Source: Janthinobacterium sp. Marseille (GTDB taxonomy: Bacteria; Pseudomonadota; Gammaproteobacteria; Burkholderiales; Burkholderiaceae_D). From it: a stretch of DNA of 64,000 nt. The DNA lies in assembly GCF_000013625.1 (NCBI RefSeq), contig NC_009659.1:124001-188000 (forward strand), in the 5' to 3' direction. The notes under the pieces are model-generated. The model was not told the DNA's origin and did no database searches. It saw nothing but the letters and a program-made list of their open reading frames with translations. Of this stretch, positions 9,962 to 18,277 are shown one piece after another; the first letter of the stretch is position 1, and each line of letters opens with the position of its first letter. The position numbers and the translations under genes were made by a program.

Positions 9962-10906
9962 GTGGAGCTTGCCCAATTGAATCTTGCCCAGTCCCTGCCA
10001 GCATCCGTCAAGATTATCGAAGTCGGTCCGCGTGACGGTTTGCAGAATGAGCAGCAAACCATCAGCGCCGAGACCAAGATAGAACTGGTGAACCGCTTGT
10101 CGCAAGCAGGCTTTCCGAATGTGGAAGCGGCTTCTTTCGTCTCGCCGAAATGGGTGCCGCAGATGGCGACTTCATCCGAAGTGATGGCCGGTATTACGCG
10201 CCGTCCCGGTACACTTTATTCGGCGCTGGTGCCGAATATGAAAGGCTTCGAAGCCGCACTGGCAGCAGGCGTCGATGAAGTGGTGATCTTCGCGGCGGCA
10301 TCGGAAGCTTTTTCGCAAAAAAATATCAATTGCTCGATCGCAGAATCGATAGCGCGCTTCCGCGACGTCGCGCAAGCGGCCAAGCAACATCATCTGCGTT
10401 TGCGTGGTGCCTTGAGCTGTGCTTTCGGCTGTCCGTATCAGGGCGAGGTGACAGCTGATAGCGTGGCTGATGTAGTGCGTCAGTTGCGTGAGCTGGGCTG
10501 TGATGAGATCGATATCGCCGACACCATAGGTGTGGCGACGCCGCGCCATGTGCAGGCAGTGATGCAGCGCGCGATAGGGGAATTCCCGATTGATCGTTTA
10601 TCCGGTCACTTCCACGATACCTATGGACAGGCACTGGCGAATATTTATGCCAGTCTCGAAGTCGGCATCTCGATTTACCATGCGTCGGTCGCCGGCCTCG
10701 GTGGTTGCCCGTACGCGAAAGGTGCGACCGGCAATGTCGCCACCGAAGACGTCTTGTACATGATGCAGGGCTTCGGCATAGAAACCGGCATCGACCTCGA
10801 TGCAGTGGTGGATGCCGGGCAATTCATTTCCGAACAGCTGGGGCGCAAGGCCGTCAGCCGTGCCGGCAATGCGATAGCGGCCAAACGCGGCGCAGCTTGC
10901 GGCTGA
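9962..10906 (+). CDS. mvaB: Hydroxymethylglutaryl-CoA lyase
   Basis: About 310 residues. It cleaves HMG-CoA to acetoacetate and acetyl-CoA, the last step of leucine degradation. The TIM-barrel HMGL signature EVGPRDGLQNE is near residue 20, the metal-binding His pair is in GHFHDTYGQALAN, and the catalytic-loop Cys is in GLGGCPYAKGATGNVATED. There is no ATG near the start: GTG at 9962 or TTG at 9977 are the options, and GGAG at 9964-9967 spaced nine bases before the TTG favours the latter. Other leucine-degradation genes are not adjacent. It converges with the TRAP operon across a shared terminator. Confidence 0.93.
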   Translation: MELAQLNLAQSLPASVKIIEVGPRDGLQNEQQTISAETKIELVNRLSQAGFPNVEAASFVSPKWVPQMATSSEVMAGITRRPGTLYSALVPNMKGFEAALAAGVDEVVIFAAASEAFSQKNINCSIAESIARFRDVAQAAKQHHLRLRGALSCAFGCPYQGEVTADSVADVVRQLRELGCDEIDIADTIGVATPRHVQAVMQRAIGEFPIDRLSGHFHDTYGQALANIYASLEVGISIYHASVAGLGGCPYAKGATGNVATEDVLYMMQGFGIETGIDLDAVVDAGQFISEQLGRKAVSRAGNAIAAKRGAACG

Positions 10907-10927
10907 CACGATCAGTGCTGCTGAATT

Positions 10928-10963
10928 AAAAAGGGGTACAAGCTTGGCTTGTACCCCTTTTTT
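10928..10963. terminator. Bidirectional terminator between mvaB and dctM
   Basis: A long perfect inverted repeat: AAAAAGGGGTACAAGC (10928-10943) pairs with GCTTGTACCCCTTTTT around a 3-base loop. A-tract and T-tract flank the stem on either side, so it can end transcription from both the plus-strand mvaB and the minus-strand TRAP genes. Confidence 0.92.
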
Positions 10964-10994
10964 CATACTGCCTTACACAAGTACTTTTCAGTCA

Positions 10995-12869
10995 TCAATT
11001 CCCGTACAGGAATTCCGGCAGCCACAAGGTCATGCCCGGCCACAGGTACATCAGGACCATACAGACGATCACGATGAACATGTAAGGCATCATGCCGGCA
11101 AAGATCTGGTTGAGGGTGACATGCTTGGGTGCCACTCCTTTCAGATAGTAGGCCGACATCGCCACCGGCGGTGACAGGAAGGCTGCCTGCAGGTTGACGA
11201 AGACCAGTGTGCCCCACAACAAAGGATTGATATCGAAGTGGTGCAGCATAGGCAGGAAGATAGGCACGAAGATCACGATGATTTCGGTCCATTCCAGCGG
11301 CCAGCCGAGGACGAAGATGATAGCCTGCGACAGCAGCATGAATTGCAGCGGCGTCAGGTCCAGCGACAGCACCCATTGCTCAACCAGCGCCTGTCCGCCC
11401 AGGATCGCAAACACGGCCGAAAAAATCGCAGAGCCGACAAACAGCCAGCACACCATCGCCGTGGTTTTGGAGGTCAGGAATACTGCTTCCTTGATCTTTT
11501 TCCAGGTCAGGGTACGTGCCTGTATCGCCAGCAGGAAGGCACCGAAAGCACCGACCGCTGCAGATTCCGTTGCCGTGGTAATACCGAACAGGATCACCGC
11601 CAACACCAGGAAGGTCAGCGTCGCCAGCGGCAGCGTCGAAGACATCAGCAACTTCAGCAACTGGAAGAGTTCGGCTTCCATGATCCAGTAGTAGTAGATC
11701 AGCAAACCTGCCGAGACTACGCACAGGATGGAGAAGTAAATATAGAAGCCCGATGGTGGGCCGGTATATTCATGCGCCGGTACCGAAGCCTGCAGCTCGG
11801 CATCACCCATCTCTTGCAAACCGCCTGAAGAGTCTTCGTCCGCTTCCGCCGTTTGCTCACCACCCAGTTCCTGCAGCGGTGCTTCCGCCAGTGCATTCGG
11901 ATCGCTGCTCTCCGTTGCCGGCGCCTGCCGTGTTTCCATCGCCACCGGACGGGTCGGCTCGACTTCATCCGGTTGTTGATGGATGACGACATACCACCAC
12001 ACCAGCCATACGGTAAGCACGGTCATAAAGAGCGGCATTAACACTGCGAGACAGTTCTTGAACAACTTCCAGTAAGTGATTTTCTGGCCGTTGACTTCGA
12101 TCTGCATCGCCTTGCCCGGCATGGCTACTGCAGCCAGCAAGGCCGGCAGCATTTTCTTCGAATATGCTTCCTGCAGCTTGGTGGTCCATGGCTCGACCGG
12201 GATGTGCGTGGCACTTTCCGGCAGGCGTGGCGCGATCTTCGGATTGATCATCGCCCAGCCTATGATGTAGACCAGATACAGGAAGGCGAGGAAGAAGCCC
12301 GGCAGCATCGCGGCAGCGTACAGCTTGACAATGGACTCTCCCGCAACGGCTGCAAACACGATGATCATCACCGAAGGCGGGATCAGGATGCCCAGCGTGC
12401 CGCCGGCGGTAATGACGCCGGCAGCCAGCCGTGTGTCATAGCCTGCTTTCAGCATCGGGTTGAACGCGATCACACCCATCAGCACCACCACCGCGCCGAC
12501 CAGGCCGCTGGCGATACCCCAGAAGGTACAGACGATCAGGGAGGCGACAGCCAGCGAAGCCGGCACCCGGCGGAAGGCGAGCTGGAAGCTGTAGAACATC
12601 TTGTCCACCAGCGCCCCTCGCTCCATCACATAGCCCATGAGCACAAATAGCGGTATCGAGACCAGTACATCATTCGTCATCGCGCCATAAGCACGCTGCA
12701 CCATCAGGTCGAATACCTTGTTGTGTACCCAGGATTGCGACGGATCATAAAACGCAATAAAACCAAAAGCAGTGCCGAGGCCCATCAGTGTGAACGCAGT
12801 CGGAAAGCCCAACAGGATCACGACGACGATCAGGCCCAGCATCAACATACCCATTGCCGGATCGCTCAT
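10995..12869 (-). CDS. dctM: TRAP transporter large permease DctM, with central insert
   Basis: A 624-residue inner-membrane protein; DctM proteins are usually near 430. The N-terminal half (GLIVVVILLGFPTAFTLMGLG, FVLMGYVMERGALVDKMFYSF, GGTLGILIPPSVMIIVFA) and the C-terminal half (TTATESAAVGAFGAF, WPLEWTEIIVIFVPIF) match the family. Between them, about residues 270-400 hold an extra hydrophobic segment, a hydrophilic acidic Pro/Glu/Ala-rich stretch of ~85 residues, and another hydrophobic segment. It takes up organic acids with DctP and DctQ by sodium-driven transport. The start overlaps the dctQ stop as ATGA. The substrate is unknown. Confidence 0.92.
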   Translation of the reverse strand: MSDPAMGMLMLGLIVVVILLGFPTAFTLMGLGTAFGFIAFYDPSQSWVHNKVFDLMVQRAYGAMTNDVLVSIPLFVLMGYVMERGALVDKMFYSFQLAFRRVPASLAVASLIVCTFWGIASGLVGAVVVLMGVIAFNPMLKAGYDTRLAAGVITAGGTLGILIPPSVMIIVFAAVAGESIVKLYAAAMLPGFFLAFLYLVYIIGWAMINPKIAPRLPESATHIPVEPWTTKLQEAYSKKMLPALLAAVAMPGKAMQIEVNGQKITYWKLFKNCLAVLMPLFMTVLTVWLVWWYVVIHQQPDEVEPTRPVAMETRQAPATESSDPNALAEAPLQELGGEQTAEADEDSSGGLQEMGDAELQASVPAHEYTGPPSGFYIYFSILCVVSAGLLIYYYWIMEAELFQLLKLLMSSTLPLATLTFLVLAVILFGITTATESAAVGAFGAFLLAIQARTLTWKKIKEAVFLTSKTTAMVCWLFVGSAIFSAVFAILGGQALVEQWVLSLDLTPLQFMLLSQAIIFVLGWPLEWTEIIVIFVPIFLPMLHHFDINPLLWGTLVFVNLQAAFLSPPVAMSAYYLKGVAPKHVTLNQIFAGMMPYMFIVIVCMVLMYLWPGMTLWLPEFLYGN

Positions 12870-13534
12870 AACTTCGCTCCATCGCCCATGCCGCGTTGTT
12901 TTGCCGCTTCTTCGATTGAATGTGCACGTTCGATAGCATCCTGACGGGTTGCTTCATCGACGTACTCGCTATTGGCAAGTTGCTGTTCGACGACGTCGAT
13001 TTCTTCAGCATCTTTCAGGCGTGGCGGCCATTCCCCTGTCTTGAGGCACACCACGCAGCGTACGATTTCGGCCAGGCCTTGCAGCATCATCAAGGCACCT
13101 GCCAGCGGGATGATGGCCTTGAAGTGATAGATCGGTGGTCCGTTGGCGGTCAGGGTCGAGTGTTCCTGGATGCGCCATGAGTCGCCGGCATAGTCCCAGC
13201 CTGCGTAACAGAGTGCCAGCACGCCGGGGATGAAGAAAACGAAGTACAGGATGAAATCCAGCGTGGCCTGGGTGCGCGGCTTCATACTGCTATACAGGAA
13301 GTCACCGCGGACGTGGCCGTTCTGCGCCAATGTGTAGGCACCACCGAGCATGAAGAGTGTGCCGTACAGCATATTGGTGGCATCGAAAATCCAGGCCGTA
13401 GGTGCATTGAGCAGGTAGCGCTTGAATACTTCCGCACAAATCATGAGCATCAGCCCCATGATCAACCAGGAGGCGGCTTTGCCGGCCCAGGTATTGATGC
13501 GGTCTACCCTGTTGAGAAAAAGTTGGACGGTCAT
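12866..13534 (-). CDS. dctQ: TRAP transporter small permease DctQ
   Basis: 222 residues with four predicted membrane segments (about 20-38, 55-73, 93-115 and 140-160). The family stretch AEVFKRYLLNAPTAWIFDATNMLYG and GHVRGDFLY are present. The C-terminal ~60 residues form a charged cytoplasmic tail (KDAEEIDVVEQQ to KQRGMGDG). It forms the membrane complex with DctM. It overlaps dctM by four bases and lies 87 bases downstream of dctP, with a hairpin in between. Confidence 0.9.
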   Translation of the reverse strand: MTVQLFLNRVDRINTWAGKAASWLIMGLMLMICAEVFKRYLLNAPTAWIFDATNMLYGTLFMLGGAYTLAQNGHVRGDFLYSSMKPRTQATLDFILYFVFFIPGVLALCYAGWDYAGDSWRIQEHSTLTANGPPIYHFKAIIPLAGALMMLQGLAEIVRCVVCLKTGEWPPRLKDAEEIDVVEQQLANSEYVDEATRQDAIERAHSIEEAAKQRGMGDGAKL

Positions 13535-13561
13535 GGATTACACCTTTTTCAGAAGCTGCTT

Positions 13562-13604
13562 AAAAACCGGGCATCACTCCCGCTCGCGATCAGGAGGATG
13601 CCCG
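13562..13604 (-). terminator. Intra-operon hairpin with T-tract between dctP and dctQ
   Basis: On the minus strand CGGGCATC+CTCC pairs with GGAG+GATGCCCG (13568-13580 with 13593-13604), a 12-bp stem with one bulged base, followed by TTTTT (13562-13566). This is the shape of a partial terminator that would let the binding protein be made in excess over the permease. Confidence 0.7.
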
Positions 13605-13621
13605 TTTGCTTTAAAGCCCCA

Positions 13622-14770
13622 TCAGGACTTGGCCGCTTTTTTCGGTCCGAAGTAGTGATTGAAGGCCATGCGCCTGTTGTTATTGGTGTCCATATCCCAG
13701 CGCATTGCACGCTCGGCAAATGCACGTTGCGAGGCTTCTACTTCGCGGAAGAGTGCATTGTCTGCACCTTTCTTGGCGACGACGTCGTCCCACACCGTGA
13801 GTTGGGTTTGCAGGATCGCATCTGGCGTTTTGTAAAACTTGACGCGATCTTTGGTTTGCATCTCGCGGTAATCTTTCGAATAACGGTCGATGGCTTTCCA
13901 TGACATGTCTGCCGATGAAGCTTCCACCGCATTCGCGATGATGGCTTTCATTTTCGGTGGCAGTGCTTCGTACTTGGTTTTATTGAAGCTGATCTCGAAC
14001 TGCTCTGAACTCTGATGGAAGCTCTGCAGCATGCAGACCTTGGAGACATCAGGGAAGCCGAGGATGCGATCCGAGCTGGCGTTGTTGAATTCAGCGCCGT
14101 CCAGCAAGCCCCTATCCATTGCGGATACGATCTCGCCGCCCGGCAGTGCATTCACTGCAGCGCCCATCGCGGTAAACATATCAATTGCGAGGCCGTTGGT
14201 ACGGAACTTCAGGCCTTGCAGGTCTTCTTTCTTGGTGATCGGTTTCTTGAACCAGCCCAATGGCTGGGTTGGCATAGGGCCGGTCAGGAAGGAAGTGACG
14301 TTGGCACCGATGGAGGTGTAGAGTTTTTCCAGTAGCTCCTTGCCGCCGCCGTATTTATGCCAGGACAGCACCATGTTCGCATCCATGCCGAACACCGGAC
14401 CCGAAGTCCAGAGTGCGATAGCACTTTGCTTGCCGTAGTTATAGCCCATCACCCCGTGGCCGCCATCGAGTGTACCTTTCGACACCGCATCGAGCAGGCC
14501 GAAGGCCGGTACCACTGCGCCGGCCGGCAAGACTTCAATCTTGAGTTCGCCGCCGGTCATATCATTGACCTTCTTCGCAAAATCCTGTGCGTACTCGTGG
14601 AAGATATCTTTGCTAGGCCAGGTACTCTGGAAGCGCATCTGGGTGACAGTCTGCGCTGTCGAAATCATCGGGAAGCTAAGTGCGGCTGCTGCGCTTGCTG
14701 TTGTTGCGGTGCCCAGGAATTTGCGGCGTGAGGAGGTAGGCGTCTGACTCTGCTTGTGGCTCTTCTTCAT
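13622..14770 (-). CDS. dctP: TRAP transporter substrate-binding protein DctP, Tat-exported
   Basis: A 382-residue periplasmic receptor of the TRAP system. The N-terminus carries a twin-arginine signal, SRRKFLG at about residues 15-21, then a hydrophobic stretch and FPMISTAQT, so it is probably exported folded by Tat rather than Sec. Mature-region signatures include MRFQSTWPSKDIFHEYAQDF, WFKKPITKKEDLQGLKFR and the conserved Arg preceding TNGLAID, which normally salt-bridges the carboxylate of the ligand. The ATG at 14770 has AAGGAG seven bases upstream. A binding-protein gene first, then permeases, is the usual order. Confidence 0.93.
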   Translation of the reverse strand: MKKSHKQSQTPTSSRRKFLGTATTASAAAALSFPMISTAQTVTQMRFQSTWPSKDIFHEYAQDFAKKVNDMTGGELKIEVLPAGAVVPAFGLLDAVSKGTLDGGHGVMGYNYGKQSAIALWTSGPVFGMDANMVLSWHKYGGGKELLEKLYTSIGANVTSFLTGPMPTQPLGWFKKPITKKEDLQGLKFRTNGLAIDMFTAMGAAVNALPGGEIVSAMDRGLLDGAEFNNASSDRILGFPDVSKVCMLQSFHQSSEQFEISFNKTKYEALPPKMKAIIANAVEASSADMSWKAIDRYSKDYREMQTKDRVKFYKTPDAILQTQLTVWDDVVAKKGADNALFREVEASQRAFAERAMRWDMDTNNNRRMAFNHYFGPKKAAKS

Positions 14771-15275
14771 TGTGTATCTCCTTTTATATTTTTTAGAAAT
14801 CACTTTGATTCATCAACCGACAGGTAGCATCCATTGATTTTTAATGGCGGCAGTACTGACGTGCGTAGAATGCGCTTTCGTGTGCATAAGTCAAGTTGCA
14901 TCGCAACAAGTCGGGCCTGTTTTTTTAATTTTGTTTTCGAAAAATCGACGTGGAAATTTGATCTGTTAAATATTTTCCGCACCATTCATCCACATTTAAA
15001 TCATCGTTCGTCACATTATTTTTCATGGCGTAAATTTGCTGTTTTTCATAGGAGAAAACACAAATTTTCATGCCACATTTTTTGCAGGTGTTAATCGCCT
15101 TGTGTCAGCTTCATGTCAGCTTGTGTGCACCAAAGTGGCGAGCACTGCGATGTCATAAACATGCATTTGGCGCGCTGCAGTTATTCTGCTTAAATGGTCC
15201 AATTATTTTTTGCGTGCGATCATTGCTGTCAATTTCCTTACGCGACGCTTACAAAAAGTGAGTAGATACCAAGCC
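14771..15275. other. 505-base AT-rich intergenic region upstream of dctP and the GNAT gene
   Basis: This is the longest gene-free stretch in the window and is notably AT-rich. No convincing ORF was found. It must hold the divergent promoters of the TRAP operon (minus) and the GNAT-YnfA pair (plus). A tandem 11-bp direct repeat lies at 15103-15122. I looked for but did not find a sigma-54 -24/-12 element of correct spacing for dctP. Confidence 0.6.
15103..15122 (+). repeat. Tandem direct repeat TGTCAGCTT, 11-bp period
   Basis: TGTCAGCTT occurs at 15103-15111 and again at 15114-15122. The 11-base period places both copies on one face of the helix, as expected of a repeated operator half-site. 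The regulator is unknown. Confidence 0.45.
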
Positions 15276-15755
15276 ATGTCTGATATCAATCTGGTTCAAA
15301 TCAATGTGCACGGAAAACCGCAGGGCAAGGTCGGTACCTTGAACGACATTGCACGACAGGTATGTGCCGCGACGACGCGCTTATATGCTGATGCGGGCTT
15401 TGTCGCGCCGTGGTGCGGTTACCTCGCACAGAAGAACGGCAAGCTGGTCGGTGCATGCGCGTTCAAGGCACCACCGACAGATGGTTCGGTGGAAATCGGT
15501 TACCTCACCTTCCCCGGTTTTGAAGGACAGGGAGTGGCGACCGCGATGGTGCGACAATTGTTGCAAATCGCACGTGGCGGGCAGCCGCAGCTGACGCTGG
15601 TTGCGCATACGGCGAATGAAGAAAATGCATCGAATGCGGTACTGAAGAAACTGGGTTTCCGCTTTGAGGGTGTATTCGAGCATCCGGAAGATGGTCAGAT
15701 GTGGACATGGCAACTGACGAATGATCAGGCCGTATTGGAAAAGCAGAATGTTTGA
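15276..15755 (+). CDS. GNAT-family N-acetyltransferase
   Basis: 159 residues of the acetyl-CoA-dependent GNAT fold. The beta4-alpha3 acetyl-CoA loop is [24 protein letters not shown], with Q-G-x-G/A in GQGVAT. The C-terminal [19 protein letters not shown] is typical of RimJ/RimL-like members that acetylate protein N-termini or small molecules. The substrate is unknown. No good ribosome site precedes the ATG at 15276; an earlier in-frame start at 15210 would add 22 unlikely residues. Its last 8 bases overlap the YnfA-like gene. Confidence 0.82.
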   Translation: MSDINLVQINVHGKPQGKVGTLNDIARQVCAATTRLYADAGFVAPWCGYLAQKNGKLVGACAFKAPPTDGSVEIGYLTFPGFEGQGVATAMVRQLLQIARGGQPQLTLVAHTANEENASNAVLKKLGFRFEGVFEHPEDGQMWTWQLTNDQAVLEKQNV

Positions 15756-16077
15756 AATTAAAACCGTAGCACTATTCGTACTGACCGCGATCGCGGAAAT
15801 CGTCGGCTGTTATCTGCCTTACTTGTGGTTGCGCCAGGGTGCTTCAATCTGGCTGCTGGTGCCGGCCGCACTTGCGTTGGGAATATTTGTCTGGCTGCTG
15901 TCCTTGCATCCGGAAGCCGCAGGCCGCGTGTATGCGGCATACGGCGGTGCCTATGTAGCAGTCGCACTGGCATGGCTGTGGGTGGTTGACGGCATCAAGC
16001 CGACCAATTGGGATTTCGTCGGTGTCGCCGTGACGCTGGCAGGCATGGGCATCATCCTGTTTGCACCACGCGCCTGA
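15748..16077 (+). CDS. YnfA-like membrane protein (UPF0060)
   Basis: 109 residues with four hydrophobic segments covering most of the protein. It matches the UPF0060/YnfA family ([22 protein letters not shown] at the start, [19 protein letters not shown] in the middle, and a C-terminal [20 protein letters not shown]). The family belongs to the small-multidrug-resistance-like fold, but its substrate is not established. The ATG at 15748 lies inside the end of the acetyltransferase gene, indicating translational coupling. Confidence 0.9.
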   Translation: MFEIKTVALFVLTAIAEIVGCYLPYLWLRQGASIWLLVPAALALGIFVWLLSLHPEAAGRVYAAYGGAYVAVALAWLWVVDGIKPTNWDFVGVAVTLAGMGIILFAPRA

Positions 16078-16094
16078 TGCCAGCACTGTAAACT

Positions 16095-16382
16095 TTATTG
16101 CGTACTGAACAGCGTCGGGAAGATTTCGATCCCGGTCGCGTTCAGCGTGGCAAAGATGCGCCCGTCTTCATGTGTGCTGACTTCAACGATGCCGGCATCT
16201 TCAAATTCACTGAGGGTGCGGCGCAAGGTGCTCATCGGTATGCATGAGCGTTTGCTGAGTTTGGCCAACGACCACGATTTGCCATCGCTTTCTTGCGACG
16301 CTTCCCACAGGTGGCGCAGGATGGTGACTTTGACAGGATCCAGTTCGTCCTCGTGTTGCGATGGGCTATCCGCGTTTGCCAT
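16095..16382 (-). CDS. Small winged-helix protein, ArsR/MarR-like
   Basis: A 95-residue protein. The segment VTILRHLWEASQESDGKSWSLAKLSKRSCIPMSTLRRTLSEFEDAGIVEVSTHEDGR forms a winged helix-turn-helix, with the recognition helix around MSTLRRTLSEF and the wing around TEDG-like residues. It is likely a DNA-binding regulator, with no ligand domain visible. The ATG at 16382 is chosen because AAGGAAG precedes it; the frame also allows nine more residues upstream. It ends 17 bases from the YnfA-like gene, in convergent orientation. Confidence 0.72.
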   Translation of the reverse strand: MANADSPSQHEDELDPVKVTILRHLWEASQESDGKSWSLAKLSKRSCIPMSTLRRTLSEFEDAGIVEVSTHEDGRIFATLNATGIEIFPTLFSTQ

Positions 16383-16521
16383 GATGACAGGCTTCCTTTT
16401 TGTGCACATGTGCTGATGCCCGATCCCGCCGGCAGGCGAGGAATAATGCGATCGGACATCCCGTCTCCGCTGCGCCCTCTATGGAGCGTCAGCCCTACAC
16501 CCGCATTCACGCCGGGTGCTT

Positions 16522-17994
16522 CTAGGTATTATAGTTTTCGCGCGTGCGCGCAGCAACCGCGCGTTCCGCCTGCCGTATGCAATCGGCCGCCAGTTTGCCT
16601 ATGGTCCTGATCGCATCTTCTATGCCGGCCGACCATGGATAGCTATAGTTCAGGCGGATGAAATTGTTGTAACCATTCGTGGCGGAGAACATGTAGCCGG
16701 GACCGATGGTGATGCCCTGCTGTAAGGCCAGCTCATACAATTTCATCGAATCAACTTGCGGCGGTAATTCCACCCACAACACATAGCCGCCTTGCGGTTC
16801 CGAGGTTTGCGTTCCTTCAGGGAAGAAGCGTTTGACGGCGGCGCGCATGATGTTCGCCTGCTGTGCATAAACCTTCCGGATGTGGCGCAGGTGATGTTCG
16901 TAGCCGTCATGCTCCAGGTATTCGGCGATCGCCAGCTGCGGGATGGTTGGCGTCGTCAGGGTATTCAGGAATTTCAGTTTCTCGACCTGGTCACGATAAC
17001 GTCCGGGCATCGCCCAACCGATCCGGTAGGCCGAGGTCAGGCTTTTGGAAAACGATGCACAGTGCAAGACCAGGCCTTCAGTGTCATAGGACTTGAGCGA
17101 AGTCGGATGCACATCGCCAAAGTACAACTCGTTGTACACATCGTTTTCGATCACCGGTACCTGGCGCCTGGTGATCAGTTCAACCAATGCACGCTTCTTT
17201 TCATCCGGCATCTGGAAGCCGAGCGGATTCTGGAAGTTCGGCATCACCATGCAGGCGGCAATCTGGTGCTGGTCAAGTATTGCTTCCAGCGCTGCGAGGT
17301 CTATCCCTTCACGCGGATGCGTGGCGACTTCAATCGCGCGCATGCCCATGCGTTCGATTGCGTGCAACATCGCATAGAAGGTCGGTGACTCGACCGCGAC
17401 GATGTCGCCGGCCTTGCCGACTGCTTGCAGGCAGAGATTGATTGCTTCGGTTGCGCCGACAGTGACGACGATTTCATTCGGATCTATTGCGCTGCCATTT
17501 TCCAGATAACGACGGGCGATCTGGCGTATCAGGTCAGGATGTCCGGGCGGCAGTGCATCGGTGACGCCCCATTTGGTTTGCCGGCGCGTGATGCCGTAGG
17601 CATAGCGATTGATCTTTTCTGACGGGAACAGGCTGGGATCCGGATAGGGCGAGCCCAGCGGCACCGCATCATTGGTGATGGAGCGCAGCGTCGACAATAC
17701 CAGGTGACTGACATCTACTTGCGATGAAATTGCCAGCGGTTGCGAGGTGCGCAATTCCTGCGGCACTTTGCCATTCGCCGATTGCGGTGGCACGCGTACG
17801 AAGTATCCGGATTGCGGATGACTTTCGATCACGCCTTTGCTCTCCAGCAAAAGGAAGGCATGCACAACAGTGGTAATACTGAGGCGATGATGCTGGCTGG
17901 TCTGGCGTATCGACGGCAGGCGTTCGCCAGGCCGGAACACACCGTTCTCGATCAGCTCTTCAATATCTTTTGCCAGCTTTTCATACAGCTTCAC
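16522..17994 (-). CDS. MocR-type GntR/aminotransferase transcriptional regulator
   Basis: 490 residues. Residues 1-70 form a GntR-type winged helix (RPGERLPSIRQTSQHHRLSITTV, then LLESKGVIESHPQSGYFV). Residues ~110-480 are a fold-type I aminotransferase-like domain with VTVGATEAINLCLQ, MPNFQNPLG (252-259) and the PLP lysine Lys317 in HCASFSKSL. MocR proteins bind PLP and regulate, often a neighbouring divergent gene. The start is GTG at 17994 with AGGGG six bases upstream. It is divergent from the YdeP-like oxidoreductase; an inverted repeat in the gap is a likely operator. Confidence 0.92.
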   Translation of the reverse strand: MKLYEKLAKDIEELIENGVFRPGERLPSIRQTSQHHRLSITTVVHAFLLLESKGVIESHPQSGYFVRVPPQSANGKVPQELRTSQPLAISSQVDVSHLVLSTLRSITNDAVPLGSPYPDPSLFPSEKINRYAYGITRRQTKWGVTDALPPGHPDLIRQIARRYLENGSAIDPNEIVVTVGATEAINLCLQAVGKAGDIVAVESPTFYAMLHAIERMGMRAIEVATHPREGIDLAALEAILDQHQIAACMVMPNFQNPLGFQMPDEKKRALVELITRRQVPVIENDVYNELYFGDVHPTSLKSYDTEGLVLHCASFSKSLTSAYRIGWAMPGRYRDQVEKLKFLNTLTTPTIPQLAIAEYLEHDGYEHHLRHIRKVYAQQANIMRAAVKRFFPEGTQTSEPQGGYVLWVELPPQVDSMKLYELALQQGITIGPGYMFSATNGYNNFIRLNYSYPWSAGIEDAIRTIGKLAADCIRQAERAVAARTRENYNT

Positions 17995-18117
17995 AAATGC
18001 CCCTGATGCGTGTCATGTTAATTTTTTAGCGTGTAATGACTCATATTCAGTAGTCAAATACCCTAGTGTTTATGCGGCTCTCCAATGTTTCTTGCTGTTT
18101 ACTCAAGCAGGAAATCA

Positions 18118-18148
18118 AGTACAGATTCGGCGCTATTCAAACTGTACT
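18118..18148. promoter_or_regulatory. Inverted repeat AGTACAG/CTGTACT, candidate MocR operator
   Basis: AGTACAG (18118-18124) and CTGTACT (18142-18148) form a perfect 7-bp inverted repeat with 17 bases between. It sits midway between the divergent MocR and YdeP-like genes. MocR factors often use paired half-sites of ACTGTAC type (recalled, not checked). Confidence 0.5.
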
Positions 18149-18277
18149 CTTTTTATTTCAAGCTATGTGTACGCTTTGCAAAACGGCTTTGCGTCCTAAG
18201 CTTCGATTACGTGGCACGCAAGCTGATCATGCATGAATAAATATGCGTGGCGGCGTGTCGAAGCAAAGGAAATAAAA

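Noticed and set aside
14771..15275. Sigma-54 promoter for the TRAP operon
   Set aside because: No GG-N10-GC element with proper flanks was found on the minus strand in this gap.
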